A stretch of DNA of 64,000 nt from Megaleporinus macrocephalus (GCA_021613375.1 CM038705.1:8472595-8536594); one strand, 5' to 3'; numbered from the stretch's first letter, positions 33,491-44,307 are shown. A program made the numbers and translations. Notes: generated by a model from the letters alone, not told the origin.

Positions 33491-34240
33491 CTCCAATGTA
33501 TCATCAAGGCCCAATACAATCAAGTCAAGATGAGGGAGAAGGAGCTAGCGGACAGCAAGCGGGGAGCCATCAGCTCGGGGAGTCTCTCGTTCCAATCAAT
33601 CGATACTGAATGATTTCCAAAAGCTTCGAGCAGACAGATTAGGTTTATTAAAAAGAGCCCGGGCCTTTATTGGACTGTGCCTGCCGCCACTTGCACGGAG
33701 GGACCATTGTGGGGAAAGCATTACAAACAGAGAGAGCAAGGGAGAGAGAGAAAAAGAGAGAGAGAGAAGGAACCATTGGCCACTGGCTGCACAAACATCT
33801 CTCGTTGTAATGTCATGAGTCATAGCCTCTATTATTGTCTCATGAATATTGAGTTGCGCTGGCTGTTTTCCATTATATTACAGAAATGATGTCATCCTGC
33901 AGGCCGTACATAAACGTTGATGCACTGAATCAACATTAAATGGCTGCATTGTAGTGGTGCGGGGGTGTGCGGCTACTGGCCTGTGATATATGCACGAGCG
34001 CAATGCGAAATCTCCATCAGCCTCCGGCAGTTACCCGCCAACCGCCTCCCACTTCCACCAGCGCAGCTCATCACCCCATAAAAACCTTTGTGTGATTTGC
34101 GCCGTCCATAACATGCTGGAAAAGGAGGAGGAGGAGGAGAGGTTCGCGCGCGCCGTCTGCTTGGGGATGTGGAGGGAAAGGCCACGGGCATCATCATTTC
34201 ATCTTCAGGAAAATGAATTCCCTTCATGTTTGTACAAGAT
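33491..34240. promoter_or_regulatory. Candidate conserved non-coding island 10
   Basis: 750 bp of single-copy sequence apart from a GA-rich stretch at 33,729-33,770. Motifs include 'TCATGAATATTGAG' (33,840), a CRE-like 'TGATGTCA' (33,888) and 'GGGCCTTTATTGGACTGTGC' (33,662). The last closely resembles 'GGGCCTTATTGGACCTCTC' in island 9 (32,674). Short frames on both strands do not look like protein. Regulatory role is inferred. Confidence 0.42.
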
Positions 34241-34431
34241 CTGTGACGGCGCTCTGCTACCGAAGCTTTATTGAATGTGCTTTAACTCTTTTTTGTTCTT
34301 AGCCAGGGACTCGGGGTCTGTCCCATCCTTATGTTTGAGTATCCCTGAGAGTGAATAAAAGGATATTGGGTTAACTAAAACAAGGGTTTCACTTTGATGC
34401 ACTAATATATCAAACGAGTATCTCAGAAATA
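34241..34431. other. No recognisable feature
   Basis: Short spacer. Confidence 0.4.
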
Positions 34432-34650
34432 ACAACTTTACAGGAGAGGACAAAAACCTTCGTAACTTTCAATGGAAGTCAATGGAACCAGAGTTTTGTC
34501 CAAGCTATTTTGGAGCATTTCTGTTGGTCCGTTCAACATAAAATTTTCCGACAATGTAAACGGCGACTGCTGCGTTCACATCATGTCCTAAAAAAAAATA
34601 GACAAAAATGGAGATGAAGACATGTTCTTCTTTGGACAGAGATGAGTGAG
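34432..34650 (+). repeat. Dispersed repeat family A, copy 6
   Basis: Clear copy: 'AACTTTACAGGAGAGGACAA', 'AATGGAAGTCAATGGAACCA', 'AGCTATTTTGGAGCATTTCT' and 'TCTTCTTTGGACAGAGATG' at its end. A poly-A stretch replaces part of the tail. Confidence 0.7.
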
Positions 34651-34918
34651 GAAATGCGGCGGTGCACTGGTGCTGACGCGCTAACAATACAGCAGCAGCG
34701 GCTACTAAGCAAAGGTGTGCATGTTGAAGCCTATTGTTCAAAAGTTGCTGACCAAAAGCTTCTGTTGGTCACTGCGTCTAGGCTGCCTTGTATGAGCTAA
34801 TGAGCTAATGCTGGGCTTCACCAAGGTTCACCATTGCTGCAGTAGATGGTGATGATTGGTTGTCTTCCATGCCAATCAGATTTTCCTGGTGATATCAAAT
34901 ATTGTTTACAATAATTGG
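34651..34918. other. No recognisable feature
   Basis: Short mixed spacer. Confidence 0.4.
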
Positions 34919-36540
34919 ACCTTTCCGTTTCAAGGTTTTAAGCTTCTCCTCAGTCTAAGATAGGAACGGCCTTGATGGCAAAGCCACTGAGTAGATAGAC
35001 TTTCATATAAAGACCTTGCTGTAGCATTGCAGTGAGTACCAGAGTCCAGAGTAACAGAATGGACAGCAGCTAGACGGACTGGGAGACTCAATAAGGTACT
35101 GGTAGGCTGCATTGGTATCTGACTGCAGTGCATCCTACAGCTGTTGAAGAAAGCCTGGAGGAGGTTCCATAGAGCCAACCCCACCATCCAGGTGCTCCCA
35201 CAGATGCTCAATTTAAGGTCCAGGGTAGTACTCGGAAGACTTGGTTAGCTCTTCCAACCAATGTGGGACATTTCTATCTATGTGATGTGTCGCATTGTCT
35301 TACTGGAAGTGGAACGTCTTACTGGGTCTTACTGGGGTGGAACGTTGAACTTCTAGCAAGAAGCTGGCGAATAGGAAACTTAACTTGAACCCATATCAGA
35401 GACCTTTGGTTTCAAGGTTTTAAGCCTCTCCTCAGTCAAAGATAGGAACGGCCTTGATGGCAAAGCCACTGAGTAGATAGACTTTCATATAAAGTCTAGA
35501 CTGCAATTAGGCCTGTGGTGATCATGACATTTCAGCTGACCAGTCGAGTCACATTATTATGACCACCCAGATAATATCCAGAGTAACCACCACGTGCAGC
35601 CCGGTCAGCAGCTAGACGGACTGGGAGACTCCATAAGGTTCTGGTAGGCTGCATTGGTATCTGAAGCCATGCTGACTGCAGTGCATCCCACAGCTGCTGG
35701 AGGAAGCCTGGAGGAGGATCCATAGAGCCAACCCCACCATCCAGGTGCTCCCACAGATGCTCAATTTAAGGTCCAAGGTAGTACCCGTAAGTCTTGGTCA
35801 GCTCTTCCAACCAATGTGAAACATTTCCAGCCACATGATGTGTTGTATTGTCTTACTGGAGGAGCCCATCCACTCCAGGGAAGACAGCAAGTCAGCATGT
35901 GTGGGGTGGAACGTTGAACTTCTAGCAAGAAGCTGGCGAATAGGAAACTTAACTTGAACCCATATCAGAGACCTTCGGTTTCAAGGTTTTAAGCCTCTCC
36001 TCAGTCAAAGAAAAGAACAGCCTTGATGGCAAAGCCACTGAGTAGATAGACTTTCATATAAAGTCTAGACTGCAATTAGGCCTGTGGTGATCATGACATT
36101 TCAGCTGACCAGTCTAGTCACATTATTATGACCACCCAGATAATATCCAGAGTAACCACCACGTGCAGCCCGGTCAGCAGTTAGACGGACTGGGAGACTC
36201 AATAAGGTTCTGGTAGGCTGCATTGGTATCTGAAGCCATGCTGACTGCAGTGCATCCCACAGCTGTTGAAGAAAGCCTGGAGGAGGTTCCATAGAGCCAA
36301 CCCCACCATCCAGGTGCTCCCACAGATGCTCAATTTAAGGTCCAAGGTAGTACCCGTAAGTCTTGGTCAGCTCTTCCAACCAATGTGAGACATTTCCAGC
36401 CACATGATGTGTTGTATTGTCTTACTGGAGGAGCCCATCCACTCCAGGGAAGACAGTTAGAAGACATGCATGGCGTGGAACGTTGAAATTGTAGCAAGAA
36501 GCTGGCGAATAGGACGCTAACTTGAACCCATATTCCAGCG
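34919..36540 (-). repeat. Tandem triplication (~570-bp unit) carrying a Tc1-like remnant
   Basis: Three head-to-tail copies start at about 34,921, 35,401 and 35,970, each from 'TTTCAAGGTTTTAAGC' and 'GATGGCAAAGCCACTGAGTA'. The period of copies 2-3 is 569 bp; copy 1 lacks about 90 bp in the middle. Each holds a Tc1-type end ('GTCACATTATTATGACCACC', copies 2 and 3) and reverse-coded transposase debris ('CTTGGTCAGCTCTTCCAACC'). Copies 2 and 3 are very similar, so this duplication is recent. Minus-strand frames of about 63 codons ('LPVRLAADRAARGGYSGYYL') are copies of the same debris. Confidence 0.85.
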
Positions 36541-36740
36541 CCTCTACTTTAAACTCAGTACGTAGCAATGGTTCTTCGCTTTCCGTCAGATCTTCGCTGC
36601 AGGACCCGTCCAGCAGTTTTTAAAATATCAACTCTATCAGTTCCAGATTGTCTGGTCTGATTGTGTGATTCTGGCTTATATACAGCTTTTTGATTGGATG
36701 CTTTTCAGATTTTCTCCCATAGAGAATGAATAGGATGGAA
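36541..36740. other. Spacer between two tandem arrays
   Basis: Ordinary sequence. No feature. Confidence 0.4.
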
Positions 36741-38395
36741 AAGTGCACGCCAATCTACTGAACTTCTGCTCGACCGTGAGACATTGTTTCGCATACACTG
36801 ACTCAGGGTGGACCCCCGAGCACAACTGCAGTGTTGGTTCTATCTGCACTCGTCTGTTTGTCGTTTTTTCCATCCCTCTTTTTTCCGCCATAGAGTCCCA
36901 TTCATTTTTGGAGACATACAAACCCCATGGTGTTATTTCACTTACAGCCACCAAACTGCTTGTACTTAAGCAGGACAGGACTCTAAACACTAACCCACAG
37001 ACATAGTGACCCATGGTCATCTATTTGTCGTTTATTCATCCCTCGTTCCTCCCATAGGATCCCATTCTTTTTCGTCCAAATCCAAACGTTATGGTTTCGT
37101 TCAACCTACAGCCACCAAACTGCCTGTACTCACGCAGGACAGGACCTTAAACACTAATCCACAGACATAGTGACCCATGCTTATCTATTTGTCGTTTATT
37201 CATGCCTCGTTCCTCCCATAGGATCCTATTTTTTTTTGGCCGTACCCAAATGTTATGGTTTCGTTTAACCTACACCTACCAAACTGCCTGTACTGACACA
37301 GAACAGGACCCTAAACACTAATCCACAGAACAGTGACCCATGCTCATCTATTTGTCGTTTATTTATCCCTCGTTCCTACCATAGAATCCCATTCTTTTTC
37401 GGCCGAACCCAAACATTATGGTTTCGTTCAACCACCTACAGCCACCAAACTGCATGTACAGACACAGGGCAGGCCCACAATTACTAATCCACAGACATAG
37501 TGACCCATGCTCATCTATTTGTCGTTTATTTATCCCTCGTTCCTCCCATAGGATCCTATTTTTTTTTGGCCGTACCCAAACGTTATGGTTTCGTTCAACC
37601 ACCTACAGCCACCAAACTGCATGTACCAACACAGGGCAGGCCCACAAACACTAATCCACAGACATAGTGACCCATGTTCATCTATTTGTCGTTTATTTAT
37701 CCCTCGTTCCTCCCATAGAATCCCATTCTTTTTCGGCCGAACCCAAACATTATGGTTTCGTTCAACCACCTACAGCCACCAAACTGCATGTACAGACACA
37801 GGGCAGGCCCACAATTACTAATCCACAGACATAGTGACCCATGTTCATCTATTTGTTGTTTATTCATCCCTCTTTCCTCCCATAGGATCCCATTCTTTTT
37901 CGGCCAATCCCAAACGTTATGGTTTCGTTCAACCTACAGCTACAAACTGCCTGTACTGACACAGAACCGGACCCCAAACACTAATCCACAGACATACTGA
38001 CCCACACTCCTTTATTTGTTGTTTATTCATCCCTTGTTCCTCCCATAGAATCCCATTCTTTTTCGGCCAATCCCAACATTATGGTTTCGTTCAACCACCT
38101 ACAGCCACCAAACTGCATGTACAGACACAGGGCAGGCCCACAATTACTAATCCACAGACATAGTGACCCATGTTCATCTATTTGTTGTTTATTCATCCCT
38201 CGTTCCTCCCATAGGATCCCATTCTTTTTCGGCCAATCCCAACATTATGGTTTCGTTCAACCTACAGACAACAAACCGCATGTACTCACTCAGGGATCCC
38301 CAACACAGATCGCCAACCTCTAATCCACAATCATACAGACCCGCACTCCTCTATTTGTCCCTCATTCAGATGATGCACTTTTCTAGTTTAAGGTC
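36741..38395 (+). repeat. ~165-bp tandem array, 9 copies
   Basis: The marker 'TTATGGTTTCGTTCAACC' recurs with ATG at 36,927 (variant), 37,091, 37,255, 37,418, 37,585, 37,752, 37,919, 38,081 and 38,247. Periods are 164, 164, 163, 167, 167, 167, 162 and 166 bp. Units contain 'ATCCCTCGTTCCTCCCATAG' and 'AATCCACAGACATAGTGACC'. Central units (37,418-37,919) are nearly identical; outer ones are diverged. The ~78-codon frames repeated on both strands are artefacts. Unrelated in sequence to the 167-bp array at 16.8 kb. Confidence 0.93.
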
Positions 38396-38399
38396 CCTC

Positions 38400-38625
38400 A
38401 GAGTGATGACATAATTTTTTGTTTCCTACATCATATGAACCCGACAGCTGCTCTTTATATTGTGTGTACATTTCATGACGAACAGACCAATAGAAATCCT
38501 CCAAAATAGCTTGTAATCTTTTCCGGTTCCATTGACTTCCATTGAAAGTGAAGAAGGTTTTCGGCCTGTCCTGTAAAGTTGCCATTTTAAAGGTACATGG
38601 TTTTTCTTTGGAGGGCAACGATTTC
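38400..38625 (-). repeat. Dispersed repeat family A, copy 7 (minus)
   Basis: In reverse: 'AACTTTACAGGACAGGCCGA', 'AATGGAAGTCAATGGAACCG', 'AGCTATTTTGGAGGATTTCT' and 'AGCAGCTGTCGGGTTCATAT'. Confidence 0.7.
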
Positions 38626-38648
38626 CATCTCTTAGCAATGCACTCAAG

Positions 38649-39424
38649 TAGGACTGGGCGATAAAACGATAACGATAATTATCATGAAATAACGTTTCCT
38701 CGATAGAACTATACGACGTAGTCGATAGAAAGTCGATAGTATTAGTTCCGTCCGTGTTTTAAGACAAATAGCCAATGAAAATAGCGCCGCCTCCAAACCA
38801 ATCAGGTGGCTGAACTAGAGTTCCAGCCATTTCTTGTTTGGTTGAAGCACACAGCACAGAGTGTAGGCGTAGCGGCAGCTTAACCCACATGCTAGTAATC
38901 TGGTTACTGCAGGCGTCACAGTCGAGCAGAGAGAATAAATAAAGAGAAAATAACCGAAAACGTTAAACTACTACTGAAAGAAACATGATACACGTGTTAA
39001 TAATCTATAAATAATCTATAAGATAAGATAAACAGGTAAACAGGTGCTGTCCTGCTGCTGTGTTGATGAAGCTCTACGGGATGTTTGATCTTCAAGGTCT
39101 CGTGTATAGCAGTTGTACTGTTGTGATCATCTCCACTGTGCAGAGCTGACAGAGCACCACACTGTTGTGTTTCTGTGTGAAACACTCCCACAACTATAGA
39201 TGTACGTGAGTGATTGGTTGTAGCAGCAGCTCTCGCTCCGGATAAATCCAAGCTTTCAGTGGGAGGGGCCATCTAAAAAACAATTTAACAAAATTTTAAT
39301 TATAAAATAAAGTAAAAAGGCAATAGTGATTTGTTTTATATCGTGATATATATCGATATCGACTGATATGAAAAAAAATATCGTGATAAGATTTTTGCTC
39401 ATATTTCCATATTGCCCAGCCCTA
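38649..39424 (+). mobile_element. hAT-type non-autonomous element (family G) with 8-bp TSD
   Basis: 776 bp flanked by identical CACTCAAG (38,641-38,648 and 39,425-39,432). Ends 'TAGGACTGGGCGATAAA' and, in reverse, 'TAGGGCTGGGCAATATG' form imperfect terminal inverted repeats. Subterminal ATCG/ATATCG-rich stretches are typical of fish hAT MITEs. The interior holds a 91-codon minus-strand frame ('HTETQQCGALSALHSGDDHN') that recurs in the truncated copy at 53.1-53.7 kb. It matches no transposase I know. No catalytic domain is present. Confidence 0.92.
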
Positions 39425-39432
39425 CACTCAAG

Positions 39433-39635
39433 CAAAACTGTTGACGATGTTTCCCTACATTTTCACGCGGACCTTCCAAGCTCTGACGTACCAGAATAGC
39501 CATAAACCCGGCATCCGAATACTGCCACCTAGAGCAATTAAGCTCAAGTGCTCAAGTGGCGGTCTTAACTTGATGGCTAAGAAAATACACGTAACAGGCT
39601 AGTAAAATGATTGAGGTGGTAACCCCAGCCCAGCT
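39433..39635. other. No recognisable feature
   Basis: Short spacer. 'CTGCCACCTAGAG' at 39,522 resembles but fails the CTCF core. Confidence 0.4.
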
Positions 39636-40060
39636 GCCTCTCGTGCACAATGAAAGAGTTCCCAAGACAGCCAACTCCTGTACCCTGTATTTATCAGGCT
39701 GACAGGAGAAGAAAAAAAAAATGTTTGTTCGTCAAAGTAAATGCTGGGTTGTCACCACTCTCGCAAGCAGCTGCCCGCAGCAACAATAAGCCTTTCATAT
39801 CACTGTCATTTGAACTGCAAGGTTGCCGCGCAGTTAGAATAAGAACATTGGCTGCACGCATGCAACATGCATGCTAAGCCCTCCTGCACGCCCAACCTCA
39901 CAAAACAGTGGCTTCGGCGGTAGCGGCGTTCGACTACCTAATCCCCTCATTATTCAGAGGAGCACAATAACGTTCGGGGGGAAGCGGTATTGACAAAATT
40001 GCTCTCTTAATTGGGCGTTTTGCTGCCCGCGAACTGGCGCACGGGCTCCGCAGGATATAT
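39636..40060. promoter_or_regulatory. Candidate conserved non-coding island 11
   Basis: Single-copy, base-balanced: 'AGCCTTTCATATCACTGTCA' (39,789), 'CATGCAACATGCATGCTAAG' (a near-palindromic ATGCAT cluster, 39,858), 'CCTCATTATTCAGAGG' and 'CTCTCTTAATTGGGCG'. Small frames show no domain. Confidence 0.35.
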
Positions 40061-40061
40061 A

Positions 40062-40220
40062 AGTCAAGTCAAGTGGTTTTTATTGTCGTTCCTCATTATA
40101 GCTTGTATACATACGAACTAAATGTCGTTCTGCAGGCCTCATCACGCAACAGCAACAGCAGCTCATTATACAGGACTACATCGTGCGAGGATACACGGGC
40201 GTGCACATGTCTGAGGCGCC
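40062..40220 (-). repeat. LINE 3'-end fragment, reverse
   Basis: 'AAGTCAAGTGGTTTTTATTG' followed by 'TCGTTCCTCATTATAG' is the reversed 3' end common to fish LINE copies. A related end is at 44,308. Confidence 0.5.
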
Positions 40221-40224
40221 TATG

Positions 40225-40480
40225 CTGATTGTTTATCTGAGCAGTAAGTGTATGTTCAGCAGTAAGAACACCAGATATCATTAGAACAGACGTAAATAAG
40301 CGTCAGTGCAATGCAAGGAAGCATATATATCTTATTTTAATGGAAGTAGATCATATCTTCTGCTCCAGTTTGAAGACTGGACGCCCCAGACATTGTAGGA
40401 ATGTATTGAGTTCCTTCAACAGCAGTCTTGATTTAGAATAACGAAGTACTGAGCAGTCAAAGCAGGTAGTAGCTGCTCTG
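40225..40480 (+). repeat. Family D interior fragment
   Basis: 'GAACAGACGTAAATAAGCGT', 'TGGAAGTAGATCATATCTTC' and 'GAAGTACTGAGCAGTCAAAG' match the interior of the element at 6,118-6,789. No terminal repeats are present. Confidence 0.6.
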
Positions 40481-40484
40481 GGGA

Positions 40485-40640
40485 GGTCCTATTGGGGGTC
40501 CTGACTATTGAAGAAGAAAGTATACATACTAACAGATGCACTAAAGTCCTATATGGTCCGTGGACAGTGAGTGTAGATACTAGAAGGTGCATCTAATGAA
40601 GTGGCCATTGGGTTCATATGTATGTACATACATATATATA
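40485..40640 (-). repeat. Foldback family E, fragment (minus)
   Basis: 'GGGGGTCCTGACTATTGAAG', 'GTGGACAGTGAGTGTAGATA' and 'CTAATGAAGTGGCCATTGGG' are the reversed outer arm of family E. A short TA run follows at about 40,630. Confidence 0.6.
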
Positions 40641-40689
40641 TATAGACTAGACTAGACCCATAGTAGTAAATAAGGAGTTAGTGGTGGGC

Positions 40690-41080
40690 GGGATGGGGGG
40701 GTCGGTATGTTTAGTAATCTGACCGCCTCTGGTGGTGGTGGAACGGATGCTCCAACCGCCTGGCAGGGGTCGGAGGGGTCGTCCACAATGCCGGCAGCCT
40801 TACTCATGCAACGGCTGTAGTAGGAGGTGCCTGTGGTGGGTTAAGACAACAATGATGGTCTTCTCAGCTGTAAGGTCAGTGCACTCTTTGTCCTCCAGCG
40901 TAGTGAGCATGGAGGGAGGGAAGTTTGCTCTTTTCATCTTTGGCAGGAAGTTGAAGTCGCTGCTGGCCGTTCTCGGCTAGGCAGGTGGTGTTGAGGGTCC
41001 GAGTGAGGCTGTCAGTCACGTGCACACCAAGGAACTTTTCAGCTTTCTGAGCCGTAGATGAGCAGCAGAACGTGATCTTC
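40690..41080 (-). repeat. LINE-like fragment, reverse
   Basis: 'CATGCAACGGCTGTAGTAGG', 'GTCCACAATGCCGGCAGCCT' and 'TCACGTGCACACCAAGGAAC' are arranged as in a reversed fish LINE of the type whose end also appears at 44.6 kb. Decayed, no usable frame. Confidence 0.5.
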
Positions 41081-42130
41081 ACCTCGAGTCCTCCTGAATT
41101 CGAATAAGCATCTCCTTTGAGATGATTCCACCTCCATCACTCCATTCCACCTCCATCACTGTTGCTGATCAGACCCACCTCCGTCATATATTGAGCAATC
41201 TCAACACCGTTTGAGCTGCGCTACCAAGCAACAACTCTAGATGTAACCAAGTGTGGATGTGGTCGTTACTCCATAAGGAATCCATAAGTCTCTGGACATC
41301 TGATCGTCCAAATTTTCTAATATCAAGGGTATTAGCAGGAAGCTTGCCCACTCTTTGCTGCAGTAACAGCCTCTACTAGGCAGGTGGTGTTGAGGGTCTT
41401 TCTGAGCCATTGATGAGCAGCGGAACGTGATCTTCACCTCGAGTCCTCCTGAATTCGAATAAGCATCTCCTTTGAGATGATTCCACCTCCATCACTCCAT
41501 TCCACCTCCATCACTGTTGCTGATCAGACCCACCTCCGTCATATATTGAGCAATCTCAACACCATTTGAGCTGCGCTACCAAGCAACAACTCTAAATGTA
41601 ACCAAGTGTGGATGTGGTCGTTACTCCATAAGGAATCCATAAGTCTCTGGACATCTGATCGTCCAAATTTTCTAATATCAAGGGTATTAGCAGGAAGCTT
41701 GCCCACTCTTTGCTGCAGTAACAGCCTCTACTAGGCAGGTGGTGTTGAGGGTCCGAGTGAGGCTGTCAGTCACGTGCACACCAAGGAACTTTTCGGCTTT
41801 CTGAGCCGTAGATGAACAGCGGAACGTGATCTCCACCTAAGGTCTTCCTGAGTTAGAACAGCCATCTCCTTTGAGATAATTCCACCTCCATCACTCCATT
41901 CCACCTCCATCACCATTGCTGATAAGACCCACCTCTGTTATGTATTGAGCAATCTCGAGGATGCCATTTGAGCTGCTCTACCAAGCAACAACTCTAGATG
42001 TAACCAACTGTGGATGTGGTCGTTACTCCATGAGGAATCCATAAGTCTCTGGACATCTGATCGTCCAAATTTTCTAATATCAAGGGTATTAACAGGAAGC
42101 TTGCCCACTCTTTGCTGTAGTAACAGTCTC
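40980..42130 (+). repeat. Chimeric tandem triplication (355-400-bp unit)
   Basis: 'GCAGGTGGTGTTGAGGGTC' marks unit starts at 40,981, 41,380 and 41,735. Unit 2 lacks about 40 bp ('CCGAGTGAGGCTGTCAGTCA' onward). Each unit joins LINE-like debris to a Tc1-like segment ('GCCCACTCTTTGCTGCAGTA'), so the chimera formed first and was then amplified. Units 1 and 2 are nearly identical; unit 3 is somewhat diverged. The open frames over it are artefacts. Confidence 0.87.
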
Positions 42131-42240
42131 TACTCTTCTGGGAGGGCTTTAGACTAGATTTTGGAACATTGCTGTGAGGAGTTGACTGCCACAGGAGCAT
42201 GAGTGAGGTCAGGTGCTGATGTTAGATGAGTTCTTTTATT
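42110..42240 (-). pseudogene. Tc1-like transposase debris, reverse
   Basis: 'CTCTTCTGGGAGGGCTTTAG', 'AGATTTTGGAACATTGCTGT' and 'GTGAGGTCAGGTGCTGATGT' are typical reversed transposase text of a very common fish Tc1-like family. The copy at 49.3 kb overlaps the first part. No frame remains. Confidence 0.65.
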
Positions 42241-42399
42241 ACTAGGAGAAAACTCAGTGCTACAACCCAAGGCTGGGGGTGCTTTTAGACCCCTGGAGCA
42301 GGGAGGTTGGGTTGCCAAACGTAGAGCCTCTCATTTTGAGTTAGTTGCTTCAACAAAGTACTGTAACAAGAGCAGCTGCACTTCTAGCTATGTATCGTC
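42241..42399. other. No recognisable feature
   Basis: Short spacer. Confidence 0.4.
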
Positions 42400-42630
42400 G
42401 TCGCTGAGCTAATTTCCTCTCGAGGGACAATAAATTCAAATGAATAAATGAAGGAACGAGCGAGTGGGAAGACCTTTGCTCCGCTAGTTCGGAAGAGCGA
42501 CGGTCCCAGCTGCCAATCGATTACAGTTCCCCTGCGCGGCCCTGACAGACGGACGGCTAATTGAAGAGCAGCGTGACCGCAAGACAAATCGACTCAATCA
42601 AATTTGCTTTAAGAAGAATGGCTGTTAGAT
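42400..42630. promoter_or_regulatory. Candidate conserved non-coding island 12
   Basis: 'AATTCAAATGAATAAATGAA' (42,433), 'GCCAATCGATTACAG' (42,511) and 'GGCTAATTGAAGAGC' (42,556) in a single-copy, balanced stretch. No exon. Inference only. Confidence 0.35.

Positions 42631-42661
<31 letters not shown>
42631..42661 (+). repeat. (CA)~15 microsatellite
   Basis: CA run of about 30 bp. Confidence 0.93.
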
Positions 42662-42666
<5 letters not shown>

Positions 42667-42859
42667 ATACACACTACACCAGCATACCCACCCAGATACA
42701 CAGGCGCAGGCAGGCGAGATGAGCTCTAAACAAATACTGTAATTTAGTCCCAGACAGAGATGGAGAGGCAGAGATAAACGAATCTGGGGTTTTACAGAAA
42801 GAGATACGTGTGCTCTGTGATAGAGGAACGCCGAGAGCGAACGAGACCCCGAGAGAGAG

Positions 42860-43190
42860 AGAGAGTGAATTATGGGACAAGCGACAGTCAGTATTAAAAC
42901 CCTACTTTTGCTTGGGTTCGGATTCCACAACTTTAAGACCGTCACTCATGCTCTCTCCCGCGCTCTGCATCTTGCAGTGCGGTCATTAATTTTTCAGCGT
43001 CCTTCTGGTTTGGGCGCCGGAAGCTTCTCTGCCGTTATCCCTCAATCCTTTTGTCACTTCACTGCTTTCTTTGCCCCTTTCTGTGCCTTTCCTTTGGCTG
43101 CTGTGCAGGGCTGTTGTTTATTGTGCACTGTAAATCCTGAGTGTGCAAGTTTGCGGGCCCAACCGGTTTATCAGTTGGCGGCTAGTATCG
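42860..43190. promoter_or_regulatory. Candidate conserved non-coding island 13
   Basis: Single-copy, with 'GCGGTCATTAATTTTTCAGC' (42,980) and 'GGGCTGTTGTTTATTGTGCA' (43,110; TGTTTATTG is forkhead-like). A 107-codon plus frame spans it. Its Cys/Ala/Phe-rich product matches nothing I know, so I leave it non-coding. Confidence 0.32.
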
Positions 43191-43192
43191 GA

Positions 43193-43390
43193 TAGGGGTG
43201 GTCGATATATCGGTATATCGATATATCAGAGTTTATCGGTATCGTGGAAAAATGACCTCACGATATTCTTCTCTGAACATATCGTGGATTAGGCCTGTCA
43301 CATAATCACCTGATCACAGTTGTTTGAGCTGATCCCAATCGGGTTCCACAGTTATTAACATTCACAAAGTCTGATCAAGTTTAAGCTGGT
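43193..43390 (+). mobile_element. hAT-type element end (fragment)
   Basis: Begins 'TAGGGGTGGTCGATATATCG' with ATATCG steps, the usual end of fish hAT MITEs. The far end and TSD are not found, so this is a truncated copy. Confidence 0.5.
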
Positions 43391-43394
43391 GGTT

Positions 43395-43510
43395 TAAAAG
43401 TCTTCATCTGATCAATAAGTGTATGTTCACCAGTAAGAACTCCAGATATTATTAGAACAGATATCAATATCAATAATCAATACATACAATACAAAGTAAT
43501 ATTTGTTTGA
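43395..43510 (+). repeat. Family D interior fragment
   Basis: 'TCTTCATCTGATCAATAAGT' and 'CCAGATATTATTAGAACAGA' match the interior of family D at 6.2 kb and 40.2 kb. Confidence 0.5.
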
Positions 43511-43529
43511 CAAGCTGTTCCTTGTGCCT

Positions 43530-43800
43530 CTCACTTATTGGCAACTTTATTAGGTACACCTCCTCATATCTACACACATTGTCTACTTCATTGTCTCCAC
43601 TAACCATATACAAGCACTTTGTGGTCCTACAATTACAGACTTTAGTTCATCCATCCTTCTGTATACTTTTTTTACCTGTTCCTTAATGGTCAGGACCCCC
43701 AAGGGACCACCACAGAGCAGGTACTATTGCGGAGGTGGACCATTCTCAGCACTGCAGTGACACTGAAGTGGTGGTGGTGTGATTTTTAGCACCTGTATAT
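43530..43800 (+). mobile_element. Foldback family E, outer arm with intact end
   Basis: Starts 'ACTTATTGGCAACTTTATTA' then 'GGTACACCTCCTCATATCTA'. It continues through 'TACAGACTTTAGTTCATCCA' and 'GGACCACCACAGAGCAGGTA' to 'CAGTGACACTGAAGTGGTGG'. The outermost piece is the segment repeated ~50 times at 25.7-27.8 kb. Confidence 0.75.
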
Positions 43801-44305
43801 GGTTCTGTTAGTATGTTAACACCAAGCTAAAGGCGATTCACCTTAACTTAAGTCAGGCCACTGTCATTGAGTGATGTTTCTAGAACTTTCAGAAGACCTA
43901 CAGTTCCACTGTCTTTTCCTAATTATGGTGCTAATCAATCTGGCGCGTTAGGTCTTCTGTTGAGCTCCTGAAGGTCTAAGCAGTGAGAAACATAGCTTGC
44001 CTGTATGTAACTATTTCATTTCCAACCAATGTTGAACGTTGGCCCGATGGGTTGTGCTTCCACCTCACTTTGAGAAAGACCTGGGTTTCATTCTCAGGCC
44101 AGGCGACCAGGGTCCTTACTCTGGATAAGCTCTTTAGATGATGAAGGGATGTTTCCAACTGGAACTCAAGAGATTATTAGATATTAACATACTGGCAAAG
44201 TTTAAAAAGATAAACAAAATTGAACTTAAATACATACATTGCAAATCATTAGGTCTTCTTTGAAGGCCTAGAAGGCCCTGAGGTCAGAGGCATTGCAAAT
44301 TCATT
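43801..44305. other. No gene; short family F fragment near 44,075
   Basis: 'GACCTGGGTTTCATTCTCAG' plus 'GCCAGGCGACCAGGGTCC' (44,080-44,115) is a reversed piece of family F. The rest is unassigned. Confidence 0.4.
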
Positions 44306-44307
44306 TC

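Noticed and set aside
38997..39272. 91-codon minus frame inside family G, also found at 53.5 kb
   Set aside because: Shared only because both are copies of one non-autonomous element; the second copy is cut by an insertion and the frame resembles no transposase.
39522..39535. CTCF-like 'CTGCCACCTAGAGC'
   Set aside because: Breaks the required TGG end of the core.
42872..43195. 107-codon plus frame
   Set aside because: Non-repetitive but matches no protein I know; composition of the stretch explains the lack of stops.
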